Positions 1-6,135 of a DNA stretch of 7,590 bases are shown in pieces (the stretch's first letter is position 1; each line of letters begins with the position of its first letter). The position numbers were made by a program, and so were the translations under genes. Under the pieces are notes generated by a model. The model did not search any database and had not been told where the DNA came from. It saw nothing but the letters and a program-made list of their open reading frames with translations. The stretch comes from Bacteroidota bacterium (GTDB lineage: Bacteria > Bacteroidota > Bacteroidia > UKL13-3): NCBI GenBank assembly GCA_947460565.1, contig CANHJJ010000078.1:1-7590 (forward strand), read 5' to 3'.

Positions 1-149
1 CGCTTTCCGTTTGCATTTTGATTCTAAAAAATCATCACTTTTTTTAACAAAATATATTTCCATTTTTGAAAATGATTAAAAGTACTGCATATCCATATAA
101 TACTATAAACGGCAAGGATTTTTTTGTTGAAAATTTTGGGCTGCGCTTC
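1..149 (+). repeat. Left arm of 149-bp terminal inverted repeat (tip header copy 1)
   Basis: This is identical, base for base, to the reverse complement of 7442-7590; the first difference is at base 150 (c here, g in the other arm). It contains about 71 bp of upstream DNA and the first 26 codons of tip 1, ending inside the GLRF motif. An in-frame TAA at 45-47 closes the tip reading frame upstream. The repeat reaches base 1, so it may continue outside the window. Confidence 0.97.
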
Positions 150-995
150 CACTTCAATGGGAAGGAGATAGACAATGAGACGAAAACGCAAGATTATGGA
201 ATGAGAATCTATGACCCGAGACTAGGTCGCTTTTTAAGTACTGACCCACTAACTAAAAATTATGCATTCTTAACACCATATCAGTTTGCCAGCAATACGC
301 CAATTATGGGTATAGATTTAGATGGTATGGAATTGCAACCAATTAATTCATCAATGTATCGAATGAAATACTTAGGAAGTACGACCGCTTTGAGCACTAC
401 TAGTAATGATGTTGTTCAATATAAAATAAATACTGTTGATGTTATTAATAAAAATATTCCTGCTAATTATAATAATGGCAATCAAAAAGGTATCGTTGTT
501 GGTACTAATGGAAAAGATGTTCCAATGCCCACTATCGGTGCAGCAGGAGCTGCAATGCCAATTAAAGTCGAAGATGAAAATGCTGATCCAACGCGAATTA
601 AGTTAACTAAAAAAGGCCAATTAAAAGAAAAAATAAATAAACCAGCACTAAATTATAATAATGTAATGGGTGGGATCACTATGATTATGGATGCAATTGA
701 TGGCACTTTCAAATACATGGAAAATGTAGCAAACAATGATGAATATAAAGATAGAAGCTTTTTTTATAAAGCTACGAATTGGGTAGATTCTTATATGGAA
801 AATGGTGATATTTCTAAAGCTAGTAATGGCACTTTAAACAATCCTCAGAGTAGAGCGCATCTTATAAATTATGTTAATGATGGTAGTTTGCCAGAATATA
901 AAGAAGGGGACAAAGAAGCCGAGTCATATAATTCCACAATTAAAAAAGTGGGTGACTTGATTTTGAAAGCTAAAGATGTAGAAATTCGACAATAA
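72..995 (+). CDS. Orphan RHS-core tip protein 1 with unrecognised C-terminal (putative toxin) domain
   Basis: A 307-residue protein if started at the ATG at 72. A TTG at 66 (TTG AAA ATG) would add two residues, and TAA at 45-47 blocks longer versions. Residues 1-30 are the header shared with the other two tips. Residues 22-85 are the end of an RHS repeat-associated core: FHFNGKEIDNE, then YGMRIYDPRLGRFLSTDPL, then NTPIMGIDLDG. Full RHS proteins have well over a thousand residues; the YD-repeat shell is absent, so this is a tip only. Residues about 86-307 replace the toxin region: polar and Asn/Lys-rich, with a glycine/alanine patch near 155, and no catalytic motif that I recognise. The DNA here is markedly AT-rich. 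The next gene starts 19 nt downstream on the same strand and is its likely immunity partner. Toxin function is inferred from position only. Confidence 0.85.
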   Translation: MIKSTAYPYNTINGKDFFVENFGLRFHFNGKEIDNETKTQDYGMRIYDPRLGRFLSTDPLTKNYAFLTPYQFASNTPIMGIDLDGMELQPINSSMYRMKYLGSTTALSTTSNDVVQYKINTVDVINKNIPANYNNGNQKGIVVGTNGKDVPMPTIGAAGAAMPIKVEDENADPTRIKLTKKGQLKEKINKPALNYNNVMGGITMIMDAIDGTFKYMENVANNDEYKDRSFFYKATNWVDSYMENGDISKASNGTLNNPQSRAHLINYVNDGSLPEYKEGDKEAESYNSTIKKVGDLILKAKDVEIRQ

Positions 996-1014
996 AACAC
1001 TAAACCATATAAAT

Positions 1015-1473
1015 ATGATGAAATCAATATTAATTGTAATCTTATTTTTCAGTTGTGTGCAAGCGCAAAAATTTGATAAAAATGATAAAAAATTGATAAA
1101 AAGTTCAAATGCTATTTTATTATTACTTAAAGAAAAAAAAGGAATAGATACGTGTTATTTAACAAATTACTATTTGAAGAAATTGCCTAAAGAATTTACT
1201 GCGGATAAAATTAAAAAGTCAAATAAAATTTTGACATTATTTGCTATGCCAGATGAAAATAAAATAGTTATTAAGCATATAAATAATGAAGAAGGAGTCA
1301 TTGTTAAATATATTTTTGATAATAAGCTAGATTCATCTCAGAAATATAAAAAAATCTACAATGCCTCTATCGAATTCACTTTTTTCGATAAATATAGTAC
1401 GGATAAAATAATGGATTTCAATTTAGAATTTAATTCAGAACCAGGAACTCCCTTAACTCCGTTGATGGAATAG
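1015..1473 (+). CDS. Small exported protein, candidate immunity protein for tip 1
   Basis: A 152-residue protein not recognised as any named family. It starts with ATGATG at 1015; either codon could be used. The N-terminus is a clear signal peptide: MMKS, a hydrophobic stretch ILIVILFF, then SCVQA followed by QKF. VQA/Q is a plausible signal peptidase I site; the Cys at residue 14 is a weaker lipobox alternative (FFSC). The mature part is rich in Lys, Asn and Asp, consistent with a soluble periplasmic or surface protein. It lies 19 nt after tip 1 on the same strand, so the two are probably cotranscribed, the usual toxin-then-immunity order of RHS modules. The immunity role is inferred from this order; there is no sequence signature for it. 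An exported immunity protein would imply that the toxin acts outside the cytoplasm. Confidence 0.75.
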   Translation: MMKSILIVILFFSCVQAQKFDKNDKKLIKSSNAILLLLKEKKGIDTCYLTNYYLKKLPKEFTADKIKKSNKILTLFAMPDENKIVIKHINNEEGVIVKYIFDNKLDSSQKYKKIYNASIEFTFFDKYSTDKIMDFNLEFNSEPGTPLTPLME

Positions 1474-1614
1474 AGTGCTATTTAAAGGATTTTACTCTTG
1501 ATACAGAAATAGGAGTACACCAAGAAAACCATTATAAAAAAGCACGCCCAAGCCATAAAAGCGTTTTGCAAAAATCTCTAAGAGAAAATCACAAAACACC
1601 TATATAGCTTTTTT

Positions 1615-2481
1615 CTAGAAAGGATGAAGCCTGTTTAATGTTTCAACAGCTTGTTGTATATTGGCTTGTTTATATTTTAGGGTTGCAGAAGGTCTTTTGT
1701 GACCAGCCAAAAGCTGTGCATCCTCAAGTGGAATATGGTATTTATTCAGCCAATTCGCAATCACACTTTGCCTAATGGTTTGGGGTGTTAGCTTTCTGTC
1801 AGGATAAAGGTATTTGTAGGTTTCTATCAAATAATGAATATCATCCACTGTCATGGGATTGCCTAGTTTGTTTAAAAGCAATACCTCTTGGTTTTGCCTT
1901 TGCAAGTGCTTTCTACTTTTGTTTAAGTACTTATCTAACAAATCCAGTTGCATGGGTTTTAACTCAAGTTTTCTCCCGCTGTTTGTTAAACTAGAAGCAA
2001 TTTTAACAACACCTCTATCTGGGTTTATATCCTTTACTTTTAGACTTGTTATTTCAGATGAGGTAAGTCCTTGGTAAATGAGTAATGAGATAACAAGTCT
2101 ATTGCGGTGTTTCAAAACAGCATACCTTTCATGCCTTCTGAGTAATCTCTCTAATTCAAATTGCGTAAACAAATCAACATGAATGACATTCTTCCTTCTT
2201 TGTTTGATGCAAATGCTTCGGCAAGGGTGACGGTATATTTGGCCTGTGTGAATCAAAAAATCGTAATACTTTTTGATTCCAGATTGAAGTAAAGCCATTC
2301 CTGGTCTTTCATCAACGTTTAGTAAAAAGGATTTAAAATAGTCCATGATGTCCTTATAGTCATAACTATTTGCCTGTGGATGCTCTTTTACATATCGTGC
2401 AATGATAAACAAATAGCTTTTTATAGTCGATTGGGTGTGTTTTAAGCTCTTTAAATAGTCTTGAAGTTCATCCGTATCCAT
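1615..2481 (-). CDS. Tyrosine recombinase/integrase-family protein with incomplete catalytic site
   Basis: A 288-residue protein, the usual size for XerC/D-like recombinases. Residues about 1-95 form an N-terminal SAM-like/core-binding region and about 105-288 the catalytic domain. The nucleophile region is visible: LLAGHKRPSATLKY gives His261 and Tyr270. Two of the conserved residues are replaced: the box I arginine (normally GLR) is Thr140 in YQGLTSSEI, and the box II HxxR reads Q-T-I-R, so His is Gln234 while Arg237 is kept. The protein may be unable to cleave alone and may act as a partner of the upstream recombinase, or be decaying; the open frame is intact over its whole length, which favours a maintained function. 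The start at 2481 lies 2 nt after the stop of the upstream recombinase. Downstream, a very weak hairpin (1575-1585, TCTCT/AGAGA) with T residues on the - strand might end the transcript. Confidence 0.88.
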   Translation of the reverse strand: MDTDELQDYLKSLKHTQSTIKSYLFIIARYVKEHPQANSYDYKDIMDYFKSFLLNVDERPGMALLQSGIKKYYDFLIHTGQIYRHPCRSICIKQRRKNVIHVDLFTQFELERLLRRHERYAVLKHRNRLVISLLIYQGLTSSEITSLKVKDINPDRGVVKIASSLTNSGRKLELKPMQLDLLDKYLNKSRKHLQRQNQEVLLLNKLGNPMTVDDIHYLIETYKYLYPDRKLTPQTIRQSVIANWLNKYHIPLEDAQLLAGHKRPSATLKYKQANIQQAVETLNRLHPF

Positions 2482-2483
2482 TT

Positions 2484-3410
2484 TTACCTAAATGCGCTTA
2501 AAATGGATGATTTGCGTTTTCTTCTTATGGCATACAAATGGGTTGTATCAATATCACTATGTCCTAAATAGCTTTGCACAAATTCAATTGAAGCCCCATT
2601 ATCCATTAAATGCACAGCAATGCTATGCCTAAGGCAATGTAAGGTAATGTTTTTGTCTATGAGTTCTTTATTGGCGGTTTTACGAATGATTCTTTTAACC
2701 CTTCTGTTTAGCACATCACCCGTCATTCTGTTTCCATTTTTGCCAATAAACAGAGCTGATGGTTCTATTCCATCAAGGGCAAAATGATTTCGGTGGTATT
2801 TGAGATATTTACTAAAATACAATCCCATTTTGTTGGACAAAGGAATGGTTCTGCATTTTCCTCCTTTGGCTACTCTCACAATTAGGGTTTGTTGTTTCAG
2901 GTTAATATCCCCTGTATTCAAATGATGAATTTCATTTCTTCGCAAGCCACAACCATAGGCGCAGCTTAGTATGGCCTTCTCTTGTAGGGTTTTTGCTTTT
3001 TTGTAAATTTGTTTTATTTCATCAATGCTAACAATCTGTCGAGGTGTAAATCCGACCATCCTAAACTTAGGAATACGAGCTGGGGAGTATGCAATCGCTT
3101 TGCAATCCAACAAATAATCAAAGAACAAGCGCAAGGCAAACATTTGGTGACTAATGGTGGAAGGACTAAGCAATCCTTCTTTTTTAGTGTTGGGTCGTAA
3201 GCAAATGTATTGGTGGTATTCGTTAATGGTGGTGGGCACCACATCCTTAAAAGATTGAACATGCTTGCTTTCCAGAAAGTGCAGAAACTCCCTGACATGT
3301 GAGGCATACATGGTGTTTTTACCATTGCCATAACCTATGGTTTTAATGAAATCTCCAAATTCGGTGTACCAATATTGATAATTGGTGTTTTTAAGTGTTA
3401 AATGTTTCAT
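2484..3410 (-). CDS. Tyrosine recombinase (XerC/D-like) with complete catalytic residues
   Basis: A 308-residue site-specific recombinase that would cut and rejoin DNA through a phosphotyrosine intermediate. Residues about 8-112 form the core-binding SAM-like domain. The catalytic domain shows the full set: Arg157 in GCGLRRNEI, Lys182 in VAKGGKCRTIPL, His258 and Arg261 in LHCLRHS, His284 in YLGHSDIDTTHLY and Tyr293 in that same motif. The ATG at 3410 is preceded by an A/C-rich leader without a clear Shine-Dalgarno site. It is the first gene of a two-gene - strand operon with the degenerate recombinase. It lies between RHS tip/immunity cassettes whose headers are repeated, so cassette inversion or exchange is a reasonable job for it. 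Alternatives are a phage-type or transposon-type integrase, but no other mobile-element gene is present. Family assignment is firm; target and role are inferred. Confidence 0.95.
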   Translation of the reverse strand: MKHLTLKNTNYQYWYTEFGDFIKTIGYGNGKNTMYASHVREFLHFLESKHVQSFKDVVPTTINEYHQYICLRPNTKKEGLLSPSTISHQMFALRLFFDYLLDCKAIAYSPARIPKFRMVGFTPRQIVSIDEIKQIYKKAKTLQEKAILSCAYGCGLRRNEIHHLNTGDINLKQQTLIVRVAKGGKCRTIPLSNKMGLYFSKYLKYHRNHFALDGIEPSALFIGKNGNRMTGDVLNRRVKRIIRKTANKELIDKNITLHCLRHSIAVHLMDNGASIEFVQSYLGHSDIDTTHLYAIRRKRKSSILSAFR

Positions 3411-3468
3411 TTTGTGTGGGTTTAAGACACAAATGTGAAAGATTGAGGGGAAAATTGGGCTATTGAAG

Positions 3469-3484
3469 TTAGATTCTAATCTAA
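3469..3484. promoter_or_regulatory. Palindrome upstream of recombinase operon, possible operator or recombinase site
   Basis: The sequence TTAGATT-CT-AATCTAA has perfect 7-bp arms around a 2-nt centre. It lies about 60-75 nt upstream of the first recombinase ATG, on the upstream side of any plausible promoter. It could bind a dimeric regulator or the recombinases themselves. In such AT-rich DNA a 7-bp dyad may also be chance. Confidence 0.3.
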
Positions 3485-3579
3485 TAAGGAGTTTTGAAGA
3501 ATAAAGAAAATATTACTCAACATACACTTTGCTAACATTTTGAGTGGGTATGTAGCTTTTACTAAGTCTGCAGCCACCT

Positions 3580-3650
3580 CAAGATAGCCTCTTCCGAATG
3601 TAAAGACAATTTTCTAAAGAGGAAGAGGCTATCTTGCTAAGCGGTTTTTT
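3580..3650 (+). terminator. Long hairpin followed by T-tract on the + strand
   Basis: Arms of 16 bp (3580-3595 CAAGATAGCCTCTTCC and 3621-3636 its exact reverse complement) enclose a 25-nt loop, followed by CTAAGCGG and six T residues (3645-3650). This has the look of a + strand terminator, but no + strand gene leads into it; both neighbours are on the - strand. It may stop antisense or flanking read-through, be a structured RNA or DNA element, or be a remnant of a mobile end or attachment site. The stem is certain; its function is not. Confidence 0.45.
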
Positions 3651-3711
3651 ATTCAATTTTACTCAAAATTAACCTTTTCAAAAGTGATGAATTGAACAAT
3701 ACCAAAACCAA

Positions 3712-4074
3712 TCACAATTTTAAGTCAATTTTTAATTCAGTTATTTTACGGTAAAATTTCGATGAATCCAGTGGTTCTACTTTACTTCCTTTTAGTGTTT
3801 TATCCACTATCCAATATTTCGTGCTTTTATCGTCCATGTCTTCTGATTTGGCTATGATATAACGATTGTTGAAGTTGTAGCTCTTCACCATTGGAGGTAC
3901 GATTTCGTCTCCAATTCCTTCGTATTTTTCTGATTGATGAAAAATAATGGTACGAGGATAGTCCTGCACATACCTATAATGATTTCCAAGGTCGATGCTG
4001 TCATCAGTGCGGATGAACACGCAAGAACAAACTAACGGAATTAGAGAAAATAAGATTATACTTCTTTTATTCAT
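3712..4074 (-). CDS. Lipoprotein, candidate immunity paralogue (third of three)
   Basis: A 120-residue lipoprotein. The N-terminus MNKRSIILFSLIPLVCSC is a type II signal peptide with a lipobox ending at Cys18 (V-C-S-C). The mature part follows the pattern DDSIDLGNHYRY, then YNFNNRYIIAKS, then KYWIVDK, then EPLD near the C-terminus. It is about two thirds identical to the preceding gene product and shares the YNFN.xYIIA and WI(V/I)DK motifs with the first of the three lipoproteins. The pattern resembles small lipoproteins of the DUF3997 type as I remember them; this needs a profile search. It is last in a tight - strand series (22 nt after its paralogue) headed by RHS tip 2. A role as immunity or orphan immunity protein is inferred from that position and its export signal. 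Confidence 0.78.
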   Translation of the reverse strand: MNKRSIILFSLIPLVCSCVFIRTDDSIDLGNHYRYVQDYPRTIIFHQSEKYEGIGDEIVPPMVKSYNFNNRYIIAKSEDMDDKSTKYWIVDKTLKGSKVEPLDSSKFYRKITELKIDLKL

Positions 4075-4096
4075 TTAATATGCAGCAACTACCCTT

Positions 4097-4456
4097 TCAA
4101 AATTTCAAATTGATTTTTAACTCAATTATTTTACGATCAAATCCCATTGAATCCAATGGCTCCACTTTGTTACCTTTTAATGCTTTATCCACTATCCAAT
4201 ATTTTGTTTGCTTGTCATACATATCAATAGATTTTGCTATAATGTAGCGGCCATTAAAATTGTAATTTGTGATTACAGGTGGGACGATATTAATCCCACC
4301 ACCTTTATAGGTTTGCGTTTTGTGATATAATATTGCTTGAGGATAATCCTGAATATATCTGTACTTATTCCCAAGGTCGATGCTGTCATCCAGTCGTATG
4401 AATACACATGAATAAATGAAAGGGATAAGGCATAGGATTATACATTTTTTATTCAT
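4097..4456 (-). CDS. Lipoprotein, candidate immunity paralogue (second of three)
   Basis: A 119-residue lipoprotein and close paralogue of the downstream gene. The signal sequence MNKKCIILCLIPFIYSC has a lipobox I-Y-S-C at Cys17. After it come VFIRLDDSIDLGNKYRY, YNFNGRYIIAKS, KYWIVDK and VEPLD, in the same order and spacing as its neighbour. The two genes also keep strong nucleotide similarity, including the 3' ends, which indicates a tandem duplication. Substitutions are concentrated in the middle segment (residues about 40-65) and near the C-terminus, where a partner-binding surface might differ. It starts 12 nt after the stop of the first lipoprotein and is presumably cotranscribed with tip 2. 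Its function is not demonstrated; protection against a tip 2-like toxin or against related toxins of competitors is the likely reading. Confidence 0.78.
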   Translation of the reverse strand: MNKKCIILCLIPFIYSCVFIRLDDSIDLGNKYRYIQDYPQAILYHKTQTYKGGGINIVPPVITNYNFNGRYIIAKSIDMYDKQTKYWIVDKALKGNKVEPLDSMGFDRKIIELKINLKF

Positions 4457-4468
4457 GCCTGAATTGGT

Positions 4469-4894
4469 TTATTGGGTTGCATCTTCGGATCTAAACTTTA
4501 GCTCTGCTGGTAATTGAAGCAGAGTTCTTGTCTCGACATATTTTTGCCAGTCCATTGGGCCAATAAGTGAATCTGTGGACTTGTCAATAATCCAAAATTG
4601 TATTGTATCTCCATTACCTTTTTGTTCGTTCCAAAGAGGATGGCTACCAAAATACGTTCTTGCATTTTCAGAGATTCTGCGCTCGGCTATAATATAATTT
4701 TTATTAAAATTATATTGTCTTATTTCACCTTCAATAACCTCGGAATACACAGCAATTTTACCTTTTGTTTCTTTCGCAATCACTGTGTTGGCTTTATCGC
4801 CAAACAGAAAGTAACCCGCTCCCAAGTTATATTCGCCTTCTAAGCTGCATTTTGAGAAAAGAAGTACTAATAATGCAAAGATGTATAATTTCAT
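4469..4894 (-). CDS. Lipoprotein, candidate immunity protein for tip 2 (first of three)
   Basis: A 141-residue protein. The N-terminus MKLYIFALLVLLFSKC is a lipoprotein-type signal with Cys16; Lys at -1 makes the lipobox imperfect. The mature region has EYNLGAGY, then RQYNFNKNYIIAERR, then QFWIIDKS and IGPMDWQKY, the same motif order as the two shorter downstream lipoproteins but with an insertion of about 15 residues between YIIA and FWIIDK. This is the pattern I associate with DUF3997-type lipoproteins (from memory, not searched). The ATG at 4894 is preceded by AGGAAA, one of the few Shine-Dalgarno-like sites in the window. The gap to the tip 2 stop is 11 nt, so this is the first-choice immunity partner of tip 2. 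Role inferred from order and export signal. Confidence 0.8.
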   Translation of the reverse strand: MKLYIFALLVLLFSKCSLEGEYNLGAGYFLFGDKANTVIAKETKGKIAVYSEVIEGEIRQYNFNKNYIIAERRISENARTYFGSHPLWNEQKGNGDTIQFWIIDKSTDSLIGPMDWQKYVETRTLLQLPAELKFRSEDATQ

Positions 4895-4905
4895 TTTCCT
4901 AAAGT

Positions 4906-5844
4906 TTATTTAATTACCTTATATCCTAAATTTACCTGTCCATAACCGTATGGTCTGAGATCAAACCCATAATGCTCATCAATGCCATGCGCCTTCTGTA
5001 AAAGGTAAATTTGAGGATAACGAATCATAACTTCGTATGTAAAAGTTCCAAAGCCTGCCCTCCACGCATCTACTAGGTCATGCAGTTCATAATCAAATCT
5101 GTCATTGCTCAATTTGACTTTTCCATCAGCAGATAACAGCGTCATGAAGTTTTTACCCCAAGGACCAGATGTATTGATTGGTGCTAACTTCATCGGTGTA
5201 TTTATCAATGTACCTTCTCCCACCCCAGGAAAGTCCGAAACACTTGTTGAGCCTAAATTAATTCGCGATGCATCTAAAAACACTGGCTGATTGCCATGCT
5301 CTCTTCCCCAGGCAACTAATTCAAAATAACTCATTTCCCCATCAAAGTCTGGTCTGCTTGATAAACCAGTGTAACTATCAGCAAATCGTTTTCTTGCTTC
5401 TTGATCTTTGATTGCACCAATCCCTTTATTTAACTTTTCCGCATCCTCATGCTTCATTCCCTGACCACCATTTTTATCAAAATCTTCTTTATCCATCACA
5501 ATTGCACTTCCTTTTAATCCTTTATCATCAGTACCCATGAGGTTTCCGTCTATATCATAAATTGGGTTTGCAGACATTCCTGTTGGGTCGGTGAAGTAAA
5601 GCGGATTGTCATTAAATGCAGCATATGGCGACCATTGGGGTGTTTGATGGGTTAGCGGGTCAACGCCCAAGAAATGACCTATTCTTGGATCGTACATTCT
5701 TGCTCCGAAATCAAAGCTGTTTCCTTCACCTTTCACTTCATTATCATTTTCCTTCCCATTGAAGTGGAAGCGCAGCCCAAAATTTCTAACAAGTAAATCT
5801 TTGTCATTAACAGTATTATATGGATATGCAGTACTTTTAATCAT
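4906..5844 (-). CDS. Orphan RHS-core tip protein 2 with uncharacterised C-terminal domain
   Basis: A 312-residue protein from the ATG at 5844. The frame stays open up to a TTG at 5943, adding 33 residues rich in Phe, Leu and Asn that I do not believe are translated; unlike the other headers, this copy has CAA in place of the TAA. Residues 1-33 are the shared header; 22-90 are an RHS core ending with FNGKENDNEVKGEGNSFDFG, ARMYDPRIGHFLGVDPL, WSPYAAFNDNPLYFTDPTG. Residues 95-140 (IYDIDGNLMGTDDKGLKG, then AIVMDKEDF and GMKHEDA) form a linker that I recall from many Bacteroidota RHS proteins. Residues 158-312 carry YTGLSSRPDFDGE and end near PYGYGQV, probably an effector domain of unknown activity. 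Three related lipoprotein genes follow from 11 nt downstream. The YD-repeat shell is missing, so it is a tip cassette rather than a complete toxin. Confidence 0.85.
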   Translation of the reverse strand: MIKSTAYPYNTVNDKDLLVRNFGLRFHFNGKENDNEVKGEGNSFDFGARMYDPRIGHFLGVDPLTHQTPQWSPYAAFNDNPLYFTDPTGMSANPIYDIDGNLMGTDDKGLKGSAIVMDKEDFDKNGGQGMKHEDAEKLNKGIGAIKDQEARKRFADSYTGLSSRPDFDGEMSYFELVAWGREHGNQPVFLDASRINLGSTSVSDFPGVGEGTLINTPMKLAPINTSGPWGKNFMTLLSADGKVKLSNDRFDYELHDLVDAWRAGFGTFTYEVMIRYPQIYLLQKAHGIDEHYGFDLRPYGYGQVNLGYKVIK

Positions 5845-5880
5845 TTTCAAAAATAGAAATATATTTTGTTGAAAAAAGTT
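5750..5880 (-). repeat. Internal diverged copy of the tip header repeat
   Basis: This copy aligns without gaps to 36-166 of the left arm. Two blocks are nearly or fully identical: 5812-5870 against 46-104 (59 bp, one mismatch at 5855) and 5750-5785 against 131-166 (36 bp, no mismatch). The 26 bp between the blocks and the DNA further upstream are diverged. It has the same orientation as the right arm and is inverted relative to the left arm, so it could recombine with either, giving deletion or inversion. Confidence 0.92.
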
Positions 5881-5925
5881 GAGTAAAATGACAATGTTTA
5901 TATTTTTTAAAAATAGAAATCTATT
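5844..5925 (-). repeat. Short direct repeat in the header 2 leader, 60-bp offset
   Basis: The 22-nt strings at 5844-5865 and 5904-5925 match at 20 positions; both contain AAAAATAGAAAT on the + strand. The inner copy covers the start codon region of tip 2. This could be a local duplication or a pair of protein-binding sites. AT-richness raises the chance of coincidence. Confidence 0.35.
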
Positions 5926-5958
5926 AAGAGATAAATGATTCAAATCCTTTCAATTTTT

Positions 5959-6003
5959 TACTCGACATGCGCTCTATCAACATGTCGAGTAGCTCGGCTT
6001 TTT
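5959..6003 (+). terminator. Hairpin followed by T-tract between cassettes 2 and 3
   Basis: Perfect 11-bp arms TACTCGACATG (5959-5969) and CATGTCGAGTA (5981-5991) enclose an 11-nt loop, followed by GCTCGGC and five T residues on the + strand. Read on the - strand, where all neighbouring genes lie, the stem is followed by A residues, so it is not a standard terminator for the tip 3 operon that precedes it. The arm length is also in the range of tyrosine recombinase core-site arms, though an 11-nt spacer would be longer than usual. Confidence 0.45.
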
Positions 6004-6135
6004 GTATTGGTTTAATTAGTGAATTCATACTTCCTGCATACAACTAGATCATTGCCAAAACAACATTTCATAGGACTGAGACTAAATTGTCGCTACCCTA
6101 TTCACTTGCATTTAACTAATAATGCATTCGACACC

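Larger units (their letters stand above)
3411..3711. other. Intergenic region with palindrome and long hairpin
   Basis: This 301-base stretch separates the end of the lipoprotein array from the start of the recombinase operon, all on the - strand. I see no convincing gene in it. It must hold the recombinase promoter, though no good Bacteroidota -33/-7 pair stands out: the nearest -7-like string on the - strand is CACATTTG, about 25-30 nt before the ATG, without a clear -33 TTTG. It contains a near-palindrome at 3469-3484 and a 16-bp-stem hairpin at 3580-3636. Confidence 0.6.

Noticed and set aside
17..60. Bacteroidota promoter (TTTG at 17-20 and TATATTTC at 53-60) in the left arm
   Set aside because: The last base of the -7 motif is wrong and the spacing of 32 nt is too long, so it is not supported as a promoter.
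1575..1585. Terminator of the recombinase operon (TCTCT/AGAGA stem)
   Set aside because: The stem is only 4-5 bp; T residues follow on the - strand but the structure is too weak to list as a terminator.
1474..1614. Possible gene or attachment site between the tip 1 partner and the recombinase operon
   Set aside because: No open frame of note and no repeat of other parts of the window that I could find.
1785..2077. Two overlapping + strand open frames (69 and 74 codons) inside the second recombinase
   Set aside because: They lie antisense to a well-supported recombinase gene, have no family features, and reflect its reverse complement.
3009..3331. Open frames on both strands within the first recombinase
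   Set aside because: They are shadows of the recombinase, whose own frame contains all catalytic motifs.
4598..4843. + strand open frame across the first lipoprotein
   Set aside because: Antisense to a gene with a signal peptide and paralogues; no independent support.
5105..5290. + strand open frame inside tip 2
   Set aside because: Antisense shadow of the RHS tip gene.
5845..5943. TTG-initiated 33-residue N-terminal extension of tip 2
   Set aside because: The translated extension is AT-driven (Phe, Leu, Asn, Ile), the other two headers have a stop there, and all three share the inner ATG.
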